Below are positions 7,392 to 15,083 of a stretch of DNA of 15,706 nt, one piece after another. The translations under genes and the position numbers were made by a program. The first letter of the stretch is position 1, and every line of letters begins with the position of its first letter. The stretch spans positions 1-15,706 of the forward strand of contig JAVBLQ010000088.1 of assembly GCA_031553435.1 (NCBI GenBank). Reading direction: 5' to 3'. The notes beneath the pieces were generated by a model. That model did no database searches and was not told where the DNA came from. It saw nothing but the letters and a program-made list of their open reading frames with translations. Origin of the DNA: JAVBLQ01 sp031553435 (GTDB lineage: Bacteria; Bacteroidota; Bacteroidia; Bacteroidales; Azobacteroidaceae).

Positions 7392-8414
7392 TTATCCAAG
7401 CTCCTCAACCGAGACAATCTGATTTTTTTTGTTGGTTAAAGGTAATGCAAAAACTCCGAATAATCCGACAATTGCCGTAAAAACTGTTTGAACGCCGTGT
7501 ACAATAAAAGCAAAAGCGGCGGCATCATTCTTTTCCACACCATATCCGACCAAAACAGCGATGACAGCTAAATGCCAGGGACCAATTCCTCCCTGAACAG
7601 GCACGGCTACAGCCACGCTACTCAAAGCAAAAGCAATTAAACCGGCCACAAAACCAAGATGTTCGGTGAAAGAAAAGGCATAAAAACAGATATAAAAGAA
7701 GCAAAAATAGCCCACCCATATTAATAATGTGTAGAATAAGAATTTCCACTTATCTTTCATGTACCAAACTGTTTTTACCCCTTCCCAGATATTTGACAGG
7801 AATTTTTTTATTTTTACGAAAAAAAGCGTATGCCCGAAACTTCTGAATATGAAATAAAAGAAAAGCAATATCAATACGATTCCCACATATAACCATGGAG
7901 AGGTAAGAATGAGATGTATCTGGTTCCAAACTTGGGCATGTGTTTCAAAAAACGTTTCAAAGTATTTGAAGTTTAACCCAAAAGCAACCAATACAATGAT
8001 TGCAACCGAGATAGTATCAGATAATCTGTCAATAATCAATGTGCCGAGCAATTTGGTAAAAGGAATTTTTTCGTAACGGTTAATGATTCCGCACCTCCAT
8101 ACTTCACCCAACCTGGGGAGAACCAGGTTGACAACATAATTTCCCAATACGGCATACACCAGGTTCCATACTTTAGGCTTGGCTCCCAATGGCTTGATCA
8201 ATAAATTCCAACGATATCCTCTGATTACATTGGCAAATAAACCGAAAACAAGAGAAATGCCAATGATTCCGAAATTGACACCACTACGGATGATACGCAT
8301 AATCTCATTAAAATCCATCTGTCTGTAAACCAGCCAAAAAAGCAAGATGCCAAAAGCCAAAGGGAGGACTATCTTAAAGAATTGAGAAACGATTTTTTTG
8401 ATTTTTTCCGGCAT
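7392..8414 (-). CDS. Flippase-like membrane protein (UPF0104 / lysylphosphatidylglycerol synthase transmembrane-region family)
   Basis: The 340-residue protein is almost wholly hydrophobic, with about eight membrane segments (roughly 13-30, 46-64, 82-100, 131-148, 172-191, 224-246, 253-272, 278-323, the last possibly two). Family-type motifs are LPRLGEVWRCGIINRYEKIP (99-118) and PVQGGIGPWHLAVI (272-285). This domain is related to the MprF flippase part and the AglD/YbhN group. Members are thought to act in lipid or lipid-linked sugar handling in the inner membrane, but the substrate is unknown. There is no C-terminal lysyl-transferase domain, so it is not MprF. It is first in the minus-strand series with pepD and diverges from ksgA across a repeat-rich spacer. 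Confidence 0.85.
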   Translation of the reverse strand: MPEKIKKIVSQFFKIVLPLAFGILLFWLVYRQMDFNEIMRIIRSGVNFGIIGISLVFGLFANVIRGYRWNLLIKPLGAKPKVWNLVYAVLGNYVVNLVLPRLGEVWRCGIINRYEKIPFTKLLGTLIIDRLSDTISVAIIVLVAFGLNFKYFETFFETHAQVWNQIHLILTSPWLYVGIVLILLFFYFIFRSFGHTLFFVKIKKFLSNIWEGVKTVWYMKDKWKFLFYTLLIWVGYFCFFYICFYAFSFTEHLGFVAGLIAFALSSVAVAVPVQGGIGPWHLAVIAVLVGYGVEKNDAAAFAFIVHGVQTVFTAIVGLFGVFALPLTNKKNQIVSVEELG

Positions 8415-8439
8415 AGAAAAATATTTGCGAGATTTTATG

Positions 8440-8447
8440 TACTTTTG
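8440..8447 (+). promoter_or_regulatory. Possible -7 element for ksgA-corA
   Basis: TACTTTTG matches TAnnTTTG on the plus strand. A TTTG at 8424-8427 is only 12 bp away, shorter than the usual 19-21, so the -33 box is doubtful. If used, the ksgA leader would be about 145 nt and would include the heptamer hairpin at 8483-8592. Confidence 0.35.
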
Positions 8448-8457
8448 TCATCGCCTG

Positions 8458-8465
8458 CAAAATTA
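8458..8465 (-). promoter_or_regulatory. Possible -7 element for the flippase-pepD transcript
   Basis: The minus strand reads TAATTTTG, a full match to TAnnTTTG, 44 bp before the flippase ATG. CTTG (minus strand, 8491-8488) sits 22 bp upstream as a weak -33 box and falls inside the heptamer array. It faces the plus-strand element at 8440-8447. Confidence 0.45.
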
Positions 8466-8482
8466 ATAAAAATTTAGTTATG

Positions 8483-8592
8483 AGTTACAAGTTACAGGTT
8501 ACGAGTTATAAGTTATTAGTCACAGGCAGAAAAATTATTGTTATGCAACGTGCAACCTGTAACCTGTAACTCGTAACCTGTAACCCGTAACT
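8483..8592. repeat. Heptamer array forming a long inverted repeat upstream of ksgA
   Basis: The left half reads AGTTACA, AGTTACA, GGTTACG, AGTTATA, AGTTATT, AGTCACA (8483-8524). The right half is the reverse complement type (CTGTAAC, CTGTAAC, TCGTAAC, CTGTAAC, CCGTAAC), ending at 8591. The outer arms 8483-8508 and 8567-8592 match at 24 of 26 positions. The array ends 5 bases before the ksgA ATG. Confidence 0.9.
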
Positions 8593-8597
8593 AAAAT

Positions 8598-9365
8598 ATG
8601 GCTCTAGTTCGTCCCAAAAAAGCTCTCGGGCAACATTTTCTGAAAGATTTGCAAATTGCAAAAAATATTGCGGATACATTAAATACACATGAAGCTCTTC
8701 CTGTGTTGGAAGTAGGTCCGGGAATGGGTGTTCTTACACGGTTTTTATTGGAAAACAATAGAGATCTGACTGTTATTGAGCTGGATAAAGAATCAGTTGT
8801 TTATCTGGAGAATCATTTTCCCGCATTGTCAGGCCGCATCATTGCAGGTGACTTTCTTCACTTGGATTTGAAAACACTTTTTCCCGGGCAATTTTGTGTT
8901 ATCGGGAATTATCCATATAATATTTCAAGTCAGATATTTTTCAAAGTGCTGGAAAATAAAGACTTGATTCCTTGTTGTTCAGGGATGGTTCAAAGGGAAG
9001 TGGGACTGCGTCTGGCATCTCCTCCGGGAAAAAAAACTTACGGAATCATTACCGTCTTGTTGAAAGTATGGTATGATATAGAATATTTATTTACTGTAGA
9101 TGAAAATGTATTCGATCCTCCTCCGAAAGTCAAATCTGCGGTGATCAGAATGACCCGGAATTCAAGAACAACATTGGAATGTGACGAAAATTTACTGAAA
9201 ACAGTCGTAAAAACGGCATTTAATCAAAGACGTAAGACTTTAAGAAATTCTTTGAAACCTCTTTTGGGAAAAGGGAATGAATTATACGATTTACCCGTCT
9301 TTGACAAACGACCGGAACAGCTTTCGGTAGAGGAATTTATTGAATTGACGAAATTAGTGAAATAA
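8598..9365 (+). CDS. rsmA: 16S rRNA dimethyladenosine transferase (A1518/A1519)
   Basis: RsmA (KsgA) adds two methyl groups to each of two adjacent adenines in helix 45 of 16S rRNA, using S-adenosylmethionine, late in 30S assembly. The 255-residue protein has the N-terminal KKALGQHFLKD motif (7-17), the SAM-binding motif EVGPGMGVLT (38-47), IELD (60-63), GDFLHLDL (84-91), and the catalytic motif GNYPYNISS (103-111), then the C-terminal helical domain with FNQRRKTLRNSL (208-219). Length is normal. The ATG at 8598 gives the expected MALVRPKKALGQHF start. The stop is one base before the corA ATG, so the two genes are very likely translated from one mRNA. A heptamer hairpin ends 5 bases upstream of the start. 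Confidence 0.97.
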   Translation: MALVRPKKALGQHFLKDLQIAKNIADTLNTHEALPVLEVGPGMGVLTRFLLENNRDLTVIELDKESVVYLENHFPALSGRIIAGDFLHLDLKTLFPGQFCVIGNYPYNISSQIFFKVLENKDLIPCCSGMVQREVGLRLASPPGKKTYGIITVLLKVWYDIEYLFTVDENVFDPPPKVKSAVIRMTRNSRTTLECDENLLKTVVKTAFNQRRKTLRNSLKPLLGKGNELYDLPVFDKRPEQLSVEEFIELTKLVK

Positions 9366-9366
9366 T

Positions 9367-10305
9367 ATGCCAGGAATCAGACTCTTCTACCATAAAGACG
9401 GAGTGATCAGAGTAAGCAGAAGCATTGACTTTCTGAAGAAAACCCCTACAGATCAATTTCTTTGGATCGACTTGAATGATGTCGATGAAGAAATCGAAGC
9501 TCAATTGGAGGATTACCTGAAAATCTACATTCAGGAAGAAGAAGAAATGATTGAGATCGAAACTTCTTCCCGCTATATCGAAGCTGGAGATACATTGGTT
9601 GTCAACACCAACTTCCTGTTGAATACTTTTCAACGGGAGCCGGTTTCTTTCATTCTGAAAAATAATATCCTTATCTCTGTCCGTGGCGAAGAATTGATTT
9701 CCTTTAATGAAACTGTCAAAAAACTATCGGCCACTCCCAGAAGTTTTCCTACAGGGTATCATGTTTTTATCGGCCTTTTTGAAACCCGCATCGAATTTGA
9801 TGCCGATATGATTGAAGATATTACCCAGAAAATTACCACTTTAAGTAATAGTATTCAAGAAGCTGACGAAGACATCCTGTTGCAAATCAAGGAACTACAG
9901 GAACGAACGATGATGCTTCGTGAAAATATTATCGATAAGCAACGTGCGGTATCCAATATGTTGAAAAGTGATTTGATTCCTGATGATTTACGACCTAAAC
10001 TCACCATGATTATTAAGGACATCAACTCCTTGCTTGAACATATCCGGTTCAGTTTCGATCGTCTGGATTATTTACAGGATACTTTCCTCGGGTTTGTTAA
10101 TATCGAGCAAAATAAAATTATCAAGATATTTACAGTTGTTTCGGTTATTTTCATGCCTCCAACACTGATTGCCAGTGTGTATGGAATGAATTTTGATGTC
10201 ATGCCTGAAATAAACTGGAGATATGGTTATCTGTTTGCATTGGGATTGATGCTGGTATCTTCTCTTTCTATATTATATTTCTTTAAAAGGAAAAAGTGGT
10301 TGTGA
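9367..10305 (+). CDS. corA: CorA-type magnesium/divalent cation channel
   Basis: The 312-residue protein has the CorA architecture: a soluble N-terminal domain (about 1-150), a long helical stalk (about 150-245, rich in Glu/Asp/Lys), and two C-terminal membrane helices (about 250-270 and 286-305). The signature GMN sits at 273-275 in YGMNF, ahead of the periplasmic loop DVMPEINWRYG. A basic tail RKKWL ends the protein, as usual. It forms a pentameric inner-membrane channel for Mg2+ (some relatives also carry Co2+ or Ni2+). It starts one base after the ksgA stop, implying an operon with likely coupled translation. Pairing a magnesium transporter with the 30S maturation enzyme fits a shared ribosome theme, but that is inference. 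Confidence 0.95.
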   Translation: MPGIRLFYHKDGVIRVSRSIDFLKKTPTDQFLWIDLNDVDEEIEAQLEDYLKIYIQEEEEMIEIETSSRYIEAGDTLVVNTNFLLNTFQREPVSFILKNNILISVRGEELISFNETVKKLSATPRSFPTGYHVFIGLFETRIEFDADMIEDITQKITTLSNSIQEADEDILLQIKELQERTMMLRENIIDKQRAVSNMLKSDLIPDDLRPKLTMIIKDINSLLEHIRFSFDRLDYLQDTFLGFVNIEQNKIIKIFTVVSVIFMPPTLIASVYGMNFDVMPEINWRYGYLFALGLMLVSSLSILYFFKRKKWL

Positions 10306-10399
10306 AGCTTCTCTTTGTGTTTATTTTTTATGCAAAAGAAACGCTTTCGTTCGTCTTCAAGCCGGTACTTCCCAATTATACCCTAATGATTAAAATACT

Positions 10400-10613
10400 A
10401 CACATTCATAAACTGGTTAAATTTTCAAAGTGAAATCAATGTGAACATTTTTAGGTGCACGGTACAAGGTGCACGGTGCACGGTGCACGAATTGCTTACG
10501 CCTGATAATGCACTACATCTGATAAACCGACCGTGCACCGTGTACCGTGCACCATGCACCCAAAACATTCATATCGGTCAGATTTTGAAAACTTAAACAG
10601 TTTCTAAATGTTT
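10400..10613. repeat. Long imperfect palindrome with GGTGCAC heptamer core
   Basis: The core has heptamers GGTGCAC, GGTACAA, GGTGCAC, GGTGCAC, GGTGCAC (10454-10488) and their reverse-complement type (ACCGTGC, ACCGTGT, ACCGTGC, ACCATGC) at 10530-10557. Arms 10461-10489 and 10532-10560 match at 26 of 29. Pairing extends outward: 10410-10429 matches the reverse complement of 10584-10603 at 18 of 20, and 10400-10409 against 10604-10613 at about 7 of 10. The intervening parts also align, with mostly transition differences. It fills the middle of the 449-bp spacer between corA and the TlpA-like gene. I see no gene and no clear rho-independent terminator in that spacer. Confidence 0.85.
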
Positions 10614-10721
10614 TTGAAAAAAATTGTAAGATTACAAAACATTTAACTGTATTTAATTGTTAAAAAATAGATGATTTTTTACGGAATGTGAAAAATATTA
10701 TGAAATATTCTAAAAAATACA

Positions 10722-10729
10722 TAACTTTA
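10722..10729 (+). promoter_or_regulatory. Weak candidate -7 element for the TlpA-like gene
   Basis: TAACTTTA differs from TAnnTTTG only at the last base and lies 25 bp before the ATG, in very A+T-rich DNA. No -33 TTTG at the right distance is evident. Tentative. Confidence 0.25.
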
Positions 10730-10754
10730 CACATTAAAATGCGTTATTTATAAT

Positions 10755-11879
10755 ATGAAAAAGTTGTTCTACATCCCAATCCTCTTGATTATTCTTTTTT
10801 TTTCATGTCAGAAGAAAGAAATCACGGGTTATATGATAGACGGCAAATTGGAAAACCTGACTGACTCTGTTCTATATGTTATCTCCAGTGATTCGTTTAA
10901 AGTACTAGATACAATCCCTTGTCAGAAAGATGGAAAGTTTATTATTCAGGGTAATGCCGATCAATTGTCAGCTACACGGATTTTTTCTGAGCAGACAGGT
11001 GTTTTATTGACTACCTGGGTTCAGAATGGGGATAAAATATCGGTGACCGGAAATATCCGCATTCCGGAACAAATAAAAATAAAAGGAAATGAAGTCAATG
11101 ATCGTTTAACCGAATTCAAAATCTTAAATAAAAATTTGTTGAAAGAGCGAACTGACCTTTTTTACAAAAAAGAAATCGGAAATCGGAAAGATACCCTTAG
11201 CGGTGAATTCAAAGAATTGAATTATATATCAAAAATATCGAATATAAATCATCAATTAAAAGATAAGGCTAACCAATTTATCAAAGCTAACCCGTCATCC
11301 ATGGCAAGTGTTATTTTGATGAAAGATTATTTGATGGATACGGATAGTCCGGAAAAGATGAAAGAACTTCTGTCTCTGATCACAGGGGAAGAAGCCAGAA
11401 ATTCGGATATGTACAAAAAAATGTACAGCTTGTTTGAAAAATTGAATAAAACATCTGTCGGACAAAAAGCTCCTGAATTCAGAGTTTCGGATCTTCATAA
11501 TGATTCATTGAATTTGAGCAGTTTTGAGGGAAAATATTTATTATTGACTTTTGCTGCTTCCTGGTGCGATGTTTGTGAAACAGATAACAAAGAACTGGTT
11601 TCCATTTACAAAGAATTCAACAAAGAGGGACTTGAAATTTTAACAATATCTTTGGATGAAAATAAAACATCATGGATTTCGGTAGCCAAAAAGAATGGGA
11701 TTGTCTGGCATCAGGTGGTAGATGTTCATGGTTGGGGATCGAAAATGGTTGACCTGTACAATGTTGATCATGTGCCATCTAATTATCTGATTGATAAAAA
11801 CGGAATTATTGTAGCAAAAAATGAATATGGAGATAATTTAAAAGAAATAATAAAAAAAGAATTGACAATGGAAAATTGA
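10755..11879 (+). CDS. TlpA-like thioredoxin-fold lipoprotein with N-terminal DUF4369 domain
   Basis: The 374-residue protein has a lipoprotein signal (MKKLFYIPILLIILFFSC, lipidated Cys18), so it is anchored in the periplasmic face of a membrane. Residues about 22-110 resemble DUF4369 (GYMIDGKLENLTDSVLYV ... DGKFIIQG), a helical region covers about 115-230, and the thioredoxin/AhpC-TSA domain spans about 234-370. The redox motif is WCDVC (C271, C274), with the cis-proline at P341 in HVPSNYLID. Such proteins reduce or exchange disulfides in periplasmic proteins; the partner is unknown. The last residues (LTMEN) and stop lie within an AATTGAC heptamer tract that continues as a perfect hairpin before comM. 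Confidence 0.9.
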   Translation: MKKLFYIPILLIILFFSCQKKEITGYMIDGKLENLTDSVLYVISSDSFKVLDTIPCQKDGKFIIQGNADQLSATRIFSEQTGVLLTTWVQNGDKISVTGNIRIPEQIKIKGNEVNDRLTEFKILNKNLLKERTDLFYKKEIGNRKDTLSGEFKELNYISKISNINHQLKDKANQFIKANPSSMASVILMKDYLMDTDSPEKMKELLSLITGEEARNSDMYKKMYSLFEKLNKTSVGQKAPEFRVSDLHNDSLNLSSFEGKYLLLTFAASWCDVCETDNKELVSIYKEFNKEGLEILTISLDENKTSWISVAKKNGIVWHQVVDVHGWGSKMVDLYNVDHVPSNYLIDKNGIIVAKNEYGDNLKEIIKKELTMEN

Positions 11880-11924
11880 CAATTGACAATGTTGTTAAAG
11901 TAATTTCATTGTCAATTGTCAATT
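11874..11924. repeat. Perfect 18-bp inverted repeat made of AATTGAC heptamers
   Basis: Arms 11874-11891 (AATTGACAATTGACAATG) and 11907-11924 are exact reverse complements with a 15-nt loop. Further heptamers (ATTGACA, ATGGAAA) extend left into the TlpA-like gene, whose TGA (11877-11879) lies within the left arm. An A-run, not a T-run, follows on the plus strand, so this is not a standard intrinsic terminator for the upstream gene. Confidence 0.9.
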
Positions 11925-11939
11925 AAAAAAATCTTGACT

Positions 11940-13475
11940 ATGTTAGTAAAAACTTATGCAGCCGCTCTCCGCGGCATCGATGCAACAATTATCACTATTG
12001 AAGTAAATTGTTCCCGTGGTTTGAAATTTTATTTGGTCGGACTTCCCGATGTGAGTGTCCGCGAGTCTCATGAACGGATTCGTTCTGCCCTGAGTGAAAG
12101 CGGATATAAATTTCCAAGTAATCAAATTGTTGTTAACATGGCTCCGGCCGATATCAGAAAAGAAGGCGCTTCGTATGATTTGCCTTTGGCTATTGGCATC
12201 ATGGCTGGTGCCGAAAAAATCAGCGCTGAAAAAATCGGGGATTATATGATGGTCGGAGAGCTTTCATTGGATGGCTCTTTACAGCCCATCAAAGGAATTT
12301 TACCTGTTGCCGTTAAAGCACTGCAAGCCGGATTCAAAGGCCTGATTCTTCCTCCGGAAAATGCAAAAGAAGCCGCAGTTGTCGATGGTCTGGCGGTTTA
12401 TGGGGTAAAAAAACTGAAGGATGTGATCCGGTTTTTTAACAATGAAGTTGATTTGGAGCCAACCATCGTCAATACCAAAGAAGAATTTTATGCCCGGCAA
12501 TCTATCTTCAATACAGATTTTTCTGAAGTCAGAGGGCAGGAAAATGTAAAGCGTGCAATGGAAGTTGCTTGTGCCGGTGGCCATAACATCATCCTTGTTG
12601 GGCCTCCGGGAGCAGGTAAATCCATGTTGGCCAAAAGAATTCCTACCATTTTACCTCCATTGACTTTGAAAGAAAGCCTTGAAACAACAAAAATTCATTC
12701 TGTGGCCGGTAAAACGATGGAAAACGGATCGCTCATCGCATCGAGGCCATTCAGAAGTCCGCATCATTCCATATCTACCGTGGCAATGGTTGGAGGAGGC
12801 TCTTATCCTCAACCCGGAGAAATCAGTTTATCGCACAATGGAGTATTGTTTTTGGATGAATTACCTGAATTCCCGCGTATAGTACTGGAAGTGATGAGAC
12901 AACCTTTGGAAGACAGGAAAATTACTATTTCCCGTTCAAAATTCAGTGTCGATTTTCCGGCTGGGTTTATGTTGATTGCTTCTATGAATCCGTGTCCCTG
13001 CGGATATTATAATCATCCCGATAGAGCTTGTGTTTGTTCGTCTGCCCAGGTTCAGCGATATTTAAGTCGTGTTTCGGGTCCTTTATTGGACAGAATCGAT
13101 ATACAGATTGAGATTGTACCGGTTCCTTTTGAGAAAATTTCTGATCACCGGCCTACAGAATCCAGTGATTTGATCAGGGAAAGAGTTATAAGAGCGCGAA
13201 ACATGCAGGAAACCCGTTATGCCAATGAAGGGATTTATTGTAATGCACAAATGACTACTCGCTTACTCCATCAATATGCAAGGCCGGACGAAGCAGGATT
13301 AGCATTGTTGAAAAATGCGATGAATCGCCTCAATCTTTCCGCCCGTGCATATGATCGGATTTTAAAAGTGGCTCGGACAATTGCTGATTTGGATAATTCT
13401 GAAGAAGTGAAGCCTCACCACCTTGGCGAGGCTATCAGTTATCGGAATCTGGACAGGGAAAACTGGGCTGGGTAA
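11940..13475 (+). CDS. comM: ComM/YifB-family AAA+ ATPase (Mg-chelatase-like)
   Basis: The 511-residue protein has an N-terminal Lon-like fold (about 1-165; GLPDVSVRESHERIRSAL, NMAPADIRKEG) and an AAA+ module with Walker A GPPGAGKS (221-228), Walker B LFLDE (303-307) and SGPLLDRID (379-387). A four-cysteine cluster, CPCG...CVC (C352, C354, C364, C366), probably binds zinc. In Vibrio and other transformable bacteria ComM is a hexameric helicase that drives branch migration during natural transformation. An upstream TTG at 11916 is in frame, but MLVKTYAAALRGIDA from the ATG at 11940 is the usual family start, and the TTG falls in the hairpin, so the ATG is chosen. It ends at the border of a heptamer array shared with dacB. 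Confidence 0.93.
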   Translation: MLVKTYAAALRGIDATIITIEVNCSRGLKFYLVGLPDVSVRESHERIRSALSESGYKFPSNQIVVNMAPADIRKEGASYDLPLAIGIMAGAEKISAEKIGDYMMVGELSLDGSLQPIKGILPVAVKALQAGFKGLILPPENAKEAAVVDGLAVYGVKKLKDVIRFFNNEVDLEPTIVNTKEEFYARQSIFNTDFSEVRGQENVKRAMEVACAGGHNIILVGPPGAGKSMLAKRIPTILPPLTLKESLETTKIHSVAGKTMENGSLIASRPFRSPHHSISTVAMVGGGSYPQPGEISLSHNGVLFLDELPEFPRIVLEVMRQPLEDRKITISRSKFSVDFPAGFMLIASMNPCPCGYYNHPDRACVCSSAQVQRYLSRVSGPLLDRIDIQIEIVPVPFEKISDHRPTESSDLIRERVIRARNMQETRYANEGIYCNAQMTTRLLHQYARPDEAGLALLKNAMNRLNLSARAYDRILKVARTIADLDNSEEVKPHHLGEAISYRNLDRENWAG

Positions 13476-13502
13476 TTTTCAATTTTCAATTGTCAATTGA
13501 AG
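13475..13502. repeat. Heptamer tract between comM and dacB
   Basis: Four heptamers in a row: ATTTTCA, ATTTTCA, ATTGTCA, ATTGAAG. They include a 15-bp dyad TCAATTGTCAATTGA. The comM stop TAA (13473-13475) touches one edge, and the dacB stop plus its final codons lie inside. Confidence 0.85.
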
Positions 13503-14936
13503 AAAGTTTTCCATTTGTCTTTTCAATTCATTTCTGCTTCCGGTAAAGTTGTTGACAATGATTGAAAAAGCATAATGTTTGTTTTTATTGTCAATGTATC
13601 CGGCATATGCCTGAACATTAGCCATGCTACCGCTTTTAAGATGCACTTTTCCATTAGAATCTTTCAAAAAAGATTTGACAGTTCCTTCTTTTCCTGCAAT
13701 GGGGAGTGATTCGAAAAAAGCATCGGCATACCGGCTTTTTGTTTTCATATACACCAACAAATCGGTAAGCAATCTGGCTGATATGCGATTGTTGGGAGAT
13801 AAGCCCGAACCATCATACATAAATAAGCCGTCTATGTTTATTCCTTTGTTTTTCCAAAATGATTTGACTTTATTGACACCTGCTGTTCTTGAGTTGACAT
13901 TTGATTTATTGTCCAAACCTAATCTTAGAAGAAGATGCTCGGCATAATGATTATTGCTTCTGACATTGGTAACACGGATAATTTCTCTCAGTGTTTTTCC
14001 GTAGTTAACATAAATTTCTTTTAAATTTTTATCAGGCAGGGAAAATGTTGCATTTCTTGATGTTATTGGTTGTCCGCTTATATTTATTCCATTTGTTTTC
14101 AAATGAGTATAAAGTATTTCTGCCAGAAACATTCCTGGATCCGGTATATCTCCTTTGATGATAAAATAAGTTTGATTTTCCGGAATAGTTCCCCTGAGCG
14201 TCCGGTTGTATGAAAACGGGATTCCGTAAATATAAGCGCTATCCTCATTGTTGGAAGCAGCAATCAGGTAATTCTCGAATGATAACTGTTTGATTTCAGG
14301 GTCAGTTGTAACAACTTTAGGCGTAGTGCCTGACTTAAATGATTGTAAATACAGACGATACATGTTGTCGAATACGCTGATTCCATAAATTCCCGGAGCA
14401 TAATAATTTCCCATATCTTCCCAAATCCATCGGGGAGAAACCCCTTCATAACCATATAAATCATCGACAACCAGAATATTGCCATTGATGGATTTTATTT
14501 CATTTTTTTCAATGATATTTTTCCATTCGTTCAAAAATTCATTGTTATTTTCGTATAGAAATTCCGAACCCAAAGTAGGATCTCCGGAACCAAAAATAAT
14601 GAGATCTCCCTGCAAAGTGCCATTTTTATCAATATTTCCGGAAGTCATGATTTTTGTTTCAAAACGATAATCGGGGCCAAGCATTTCGAGAGCAGTTGCC
14701 GTTGTCAGCAATTTTGTTGTAGAGGCGGGTGTAAGCGACATATTTTCGTTGTTAGAACAAATTGTTCTACCGGTTTCCATATTAACAACACTAATTCCCA
14801 CCCCGGCATATTTCAGTTGGCTTGAAGAAGTAAATTTTTTTATGCCATCCGTTTGTCCATGCAAATTAGATGTGGAAACGAAAAGAGTGGAGACAATTAA
14901 AGTAAATAATGCTTTTGAAAATGTTGTAGCTTTCAT
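13479..14936 (-). CDS. dacB: D-alanyl-D-alanine carboxypeptidase/endopeptidase, PBP4 type (peptidase S13)
   Basis: The 485-residue protein has a signal peptide (about 1-27, ending HGQT) and the three penicillin-binding motifs of the PBP4/DacB class: S72-T-T-K75 in PASTTKLL, S327-N-N329 in RSNNHYAEH, and K434-S-G in HLKSGSMAN (the KTG-box variant). Between SxxK and SxN lies the long insertion typical of DacB. It acts in the periplasm, removing terminal D-Ala or cutting D-Ala-mDAP cross-links in peptidoglycan; beta-lactams acylate S72. The ATG at 14936 gives a good signal sequence. It diverges from tRNA-Lys and converges on comM with a 3-bp gap. The final QLTIEN is coded by a heptamer repeat tract. 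Confidence 0.94.
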   Translation of the reverse strand: MKATTFSKALFTLIVSTLFVSTSNLHGQTDGIKKFTSSSQLKYAGVGISVVNMETGRTICSNNENMSLTPASTTKLLTTATALEMLGPDYRFETKIMTSGNIDKNGTLQGDLIIFGSGDPTLGSEFLYENNNEFLNEWKNIIEKNEIKSINGNILVVDDLYGYEGVSPRWIWEDMGNYYAPGIYGISVFDNMYRLYLQSFKSGTTPKVVTTDPEIKQLSFENYLIAASNNEDSAYIYGIPFSYNRTLRGTIPENQTYFIIKGDIPDPGMFLAEILYTHLKTNGINISGQPITSRNATFSLPDKNLKEIYVNYGKTLREIIRVTNVRSNNHYAEHLLLRLGLDNKSNVNSRTAGVNKVKSFWKNKGINIDGLFMYDGSGLSPNNRISARLLTDLLVYMKTKSRYADAFFESLPIAGKEGTVKSFLKDSNGKVHLKSGSMANVQAYAGYIDNKNKHYAFSIIVNNFTGSRNELKRQMENFLQLTIEN

Positions 14937-14978
14937 TCCGGATAAAGACTTGATAATATATTTGTTTATAAAAAGATG

Positions 14979-15010
14979 CTAAAGTACAGAATTTGGACTG
15001 TTATCACAAA
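14979..15010 (-). promoter_or_regulatory. Probable dacB promoter
   Basis: The minus strand carries TTTG at 15010-15007, a 20-nt gap, then TACTTTAG at 14986-14979, one mismatch from TAnnTTTG. This predicts a short leader of about 35 nt to the dacB ATG. It is adjacent to, but faces away from, the tRNA promoter. Confidence 0.5.
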
Positions 15011-15025
15011 ATAAATCAAAAATAA

Positions 15026-15056
15026 TTTGCAAAAATGAATAAAAAGACTACCTTTG
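15026..15056 (+). promoter_or_regulatory. Promoter of tRNA-Lys, Bacteroidetes type
   Basis: TTTG at 15026-15029, a 19-nt gap, and TACCTTTG at 15049-15056 match both boxes of the Bacteroidetes primary sigma factor exactly with standard spacing. Transcription would start near 15063, about 20 nt before the mature tRNA. Confidence 0.85.
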
Positions 15057-15083
15057 CACTCGCTTTTTAAAAGCAATCAGGCT

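Noticed and set aside
8506..8688. 60-codon minus-strand ORF upstream of ksgA
   Set aside because: It is antisense to the ksgA start and translates heptamer repeats (VTSYRLQVAR type).
11874..11924. Rho-independent terminator for the TlpA-like gene
   Set aside because: The perfect hairpin is followed by A residues rather than a T-run on the coding strand, and the gene's stop is inside the stem.
11916..11939. TTG start adding 8 residues to ComM
   Set aside because: The TTG lies in the right arm of the hairpin; the ATG at 11940 gives the usual MLVKTYAAA start of Bacteroidetes homologues.
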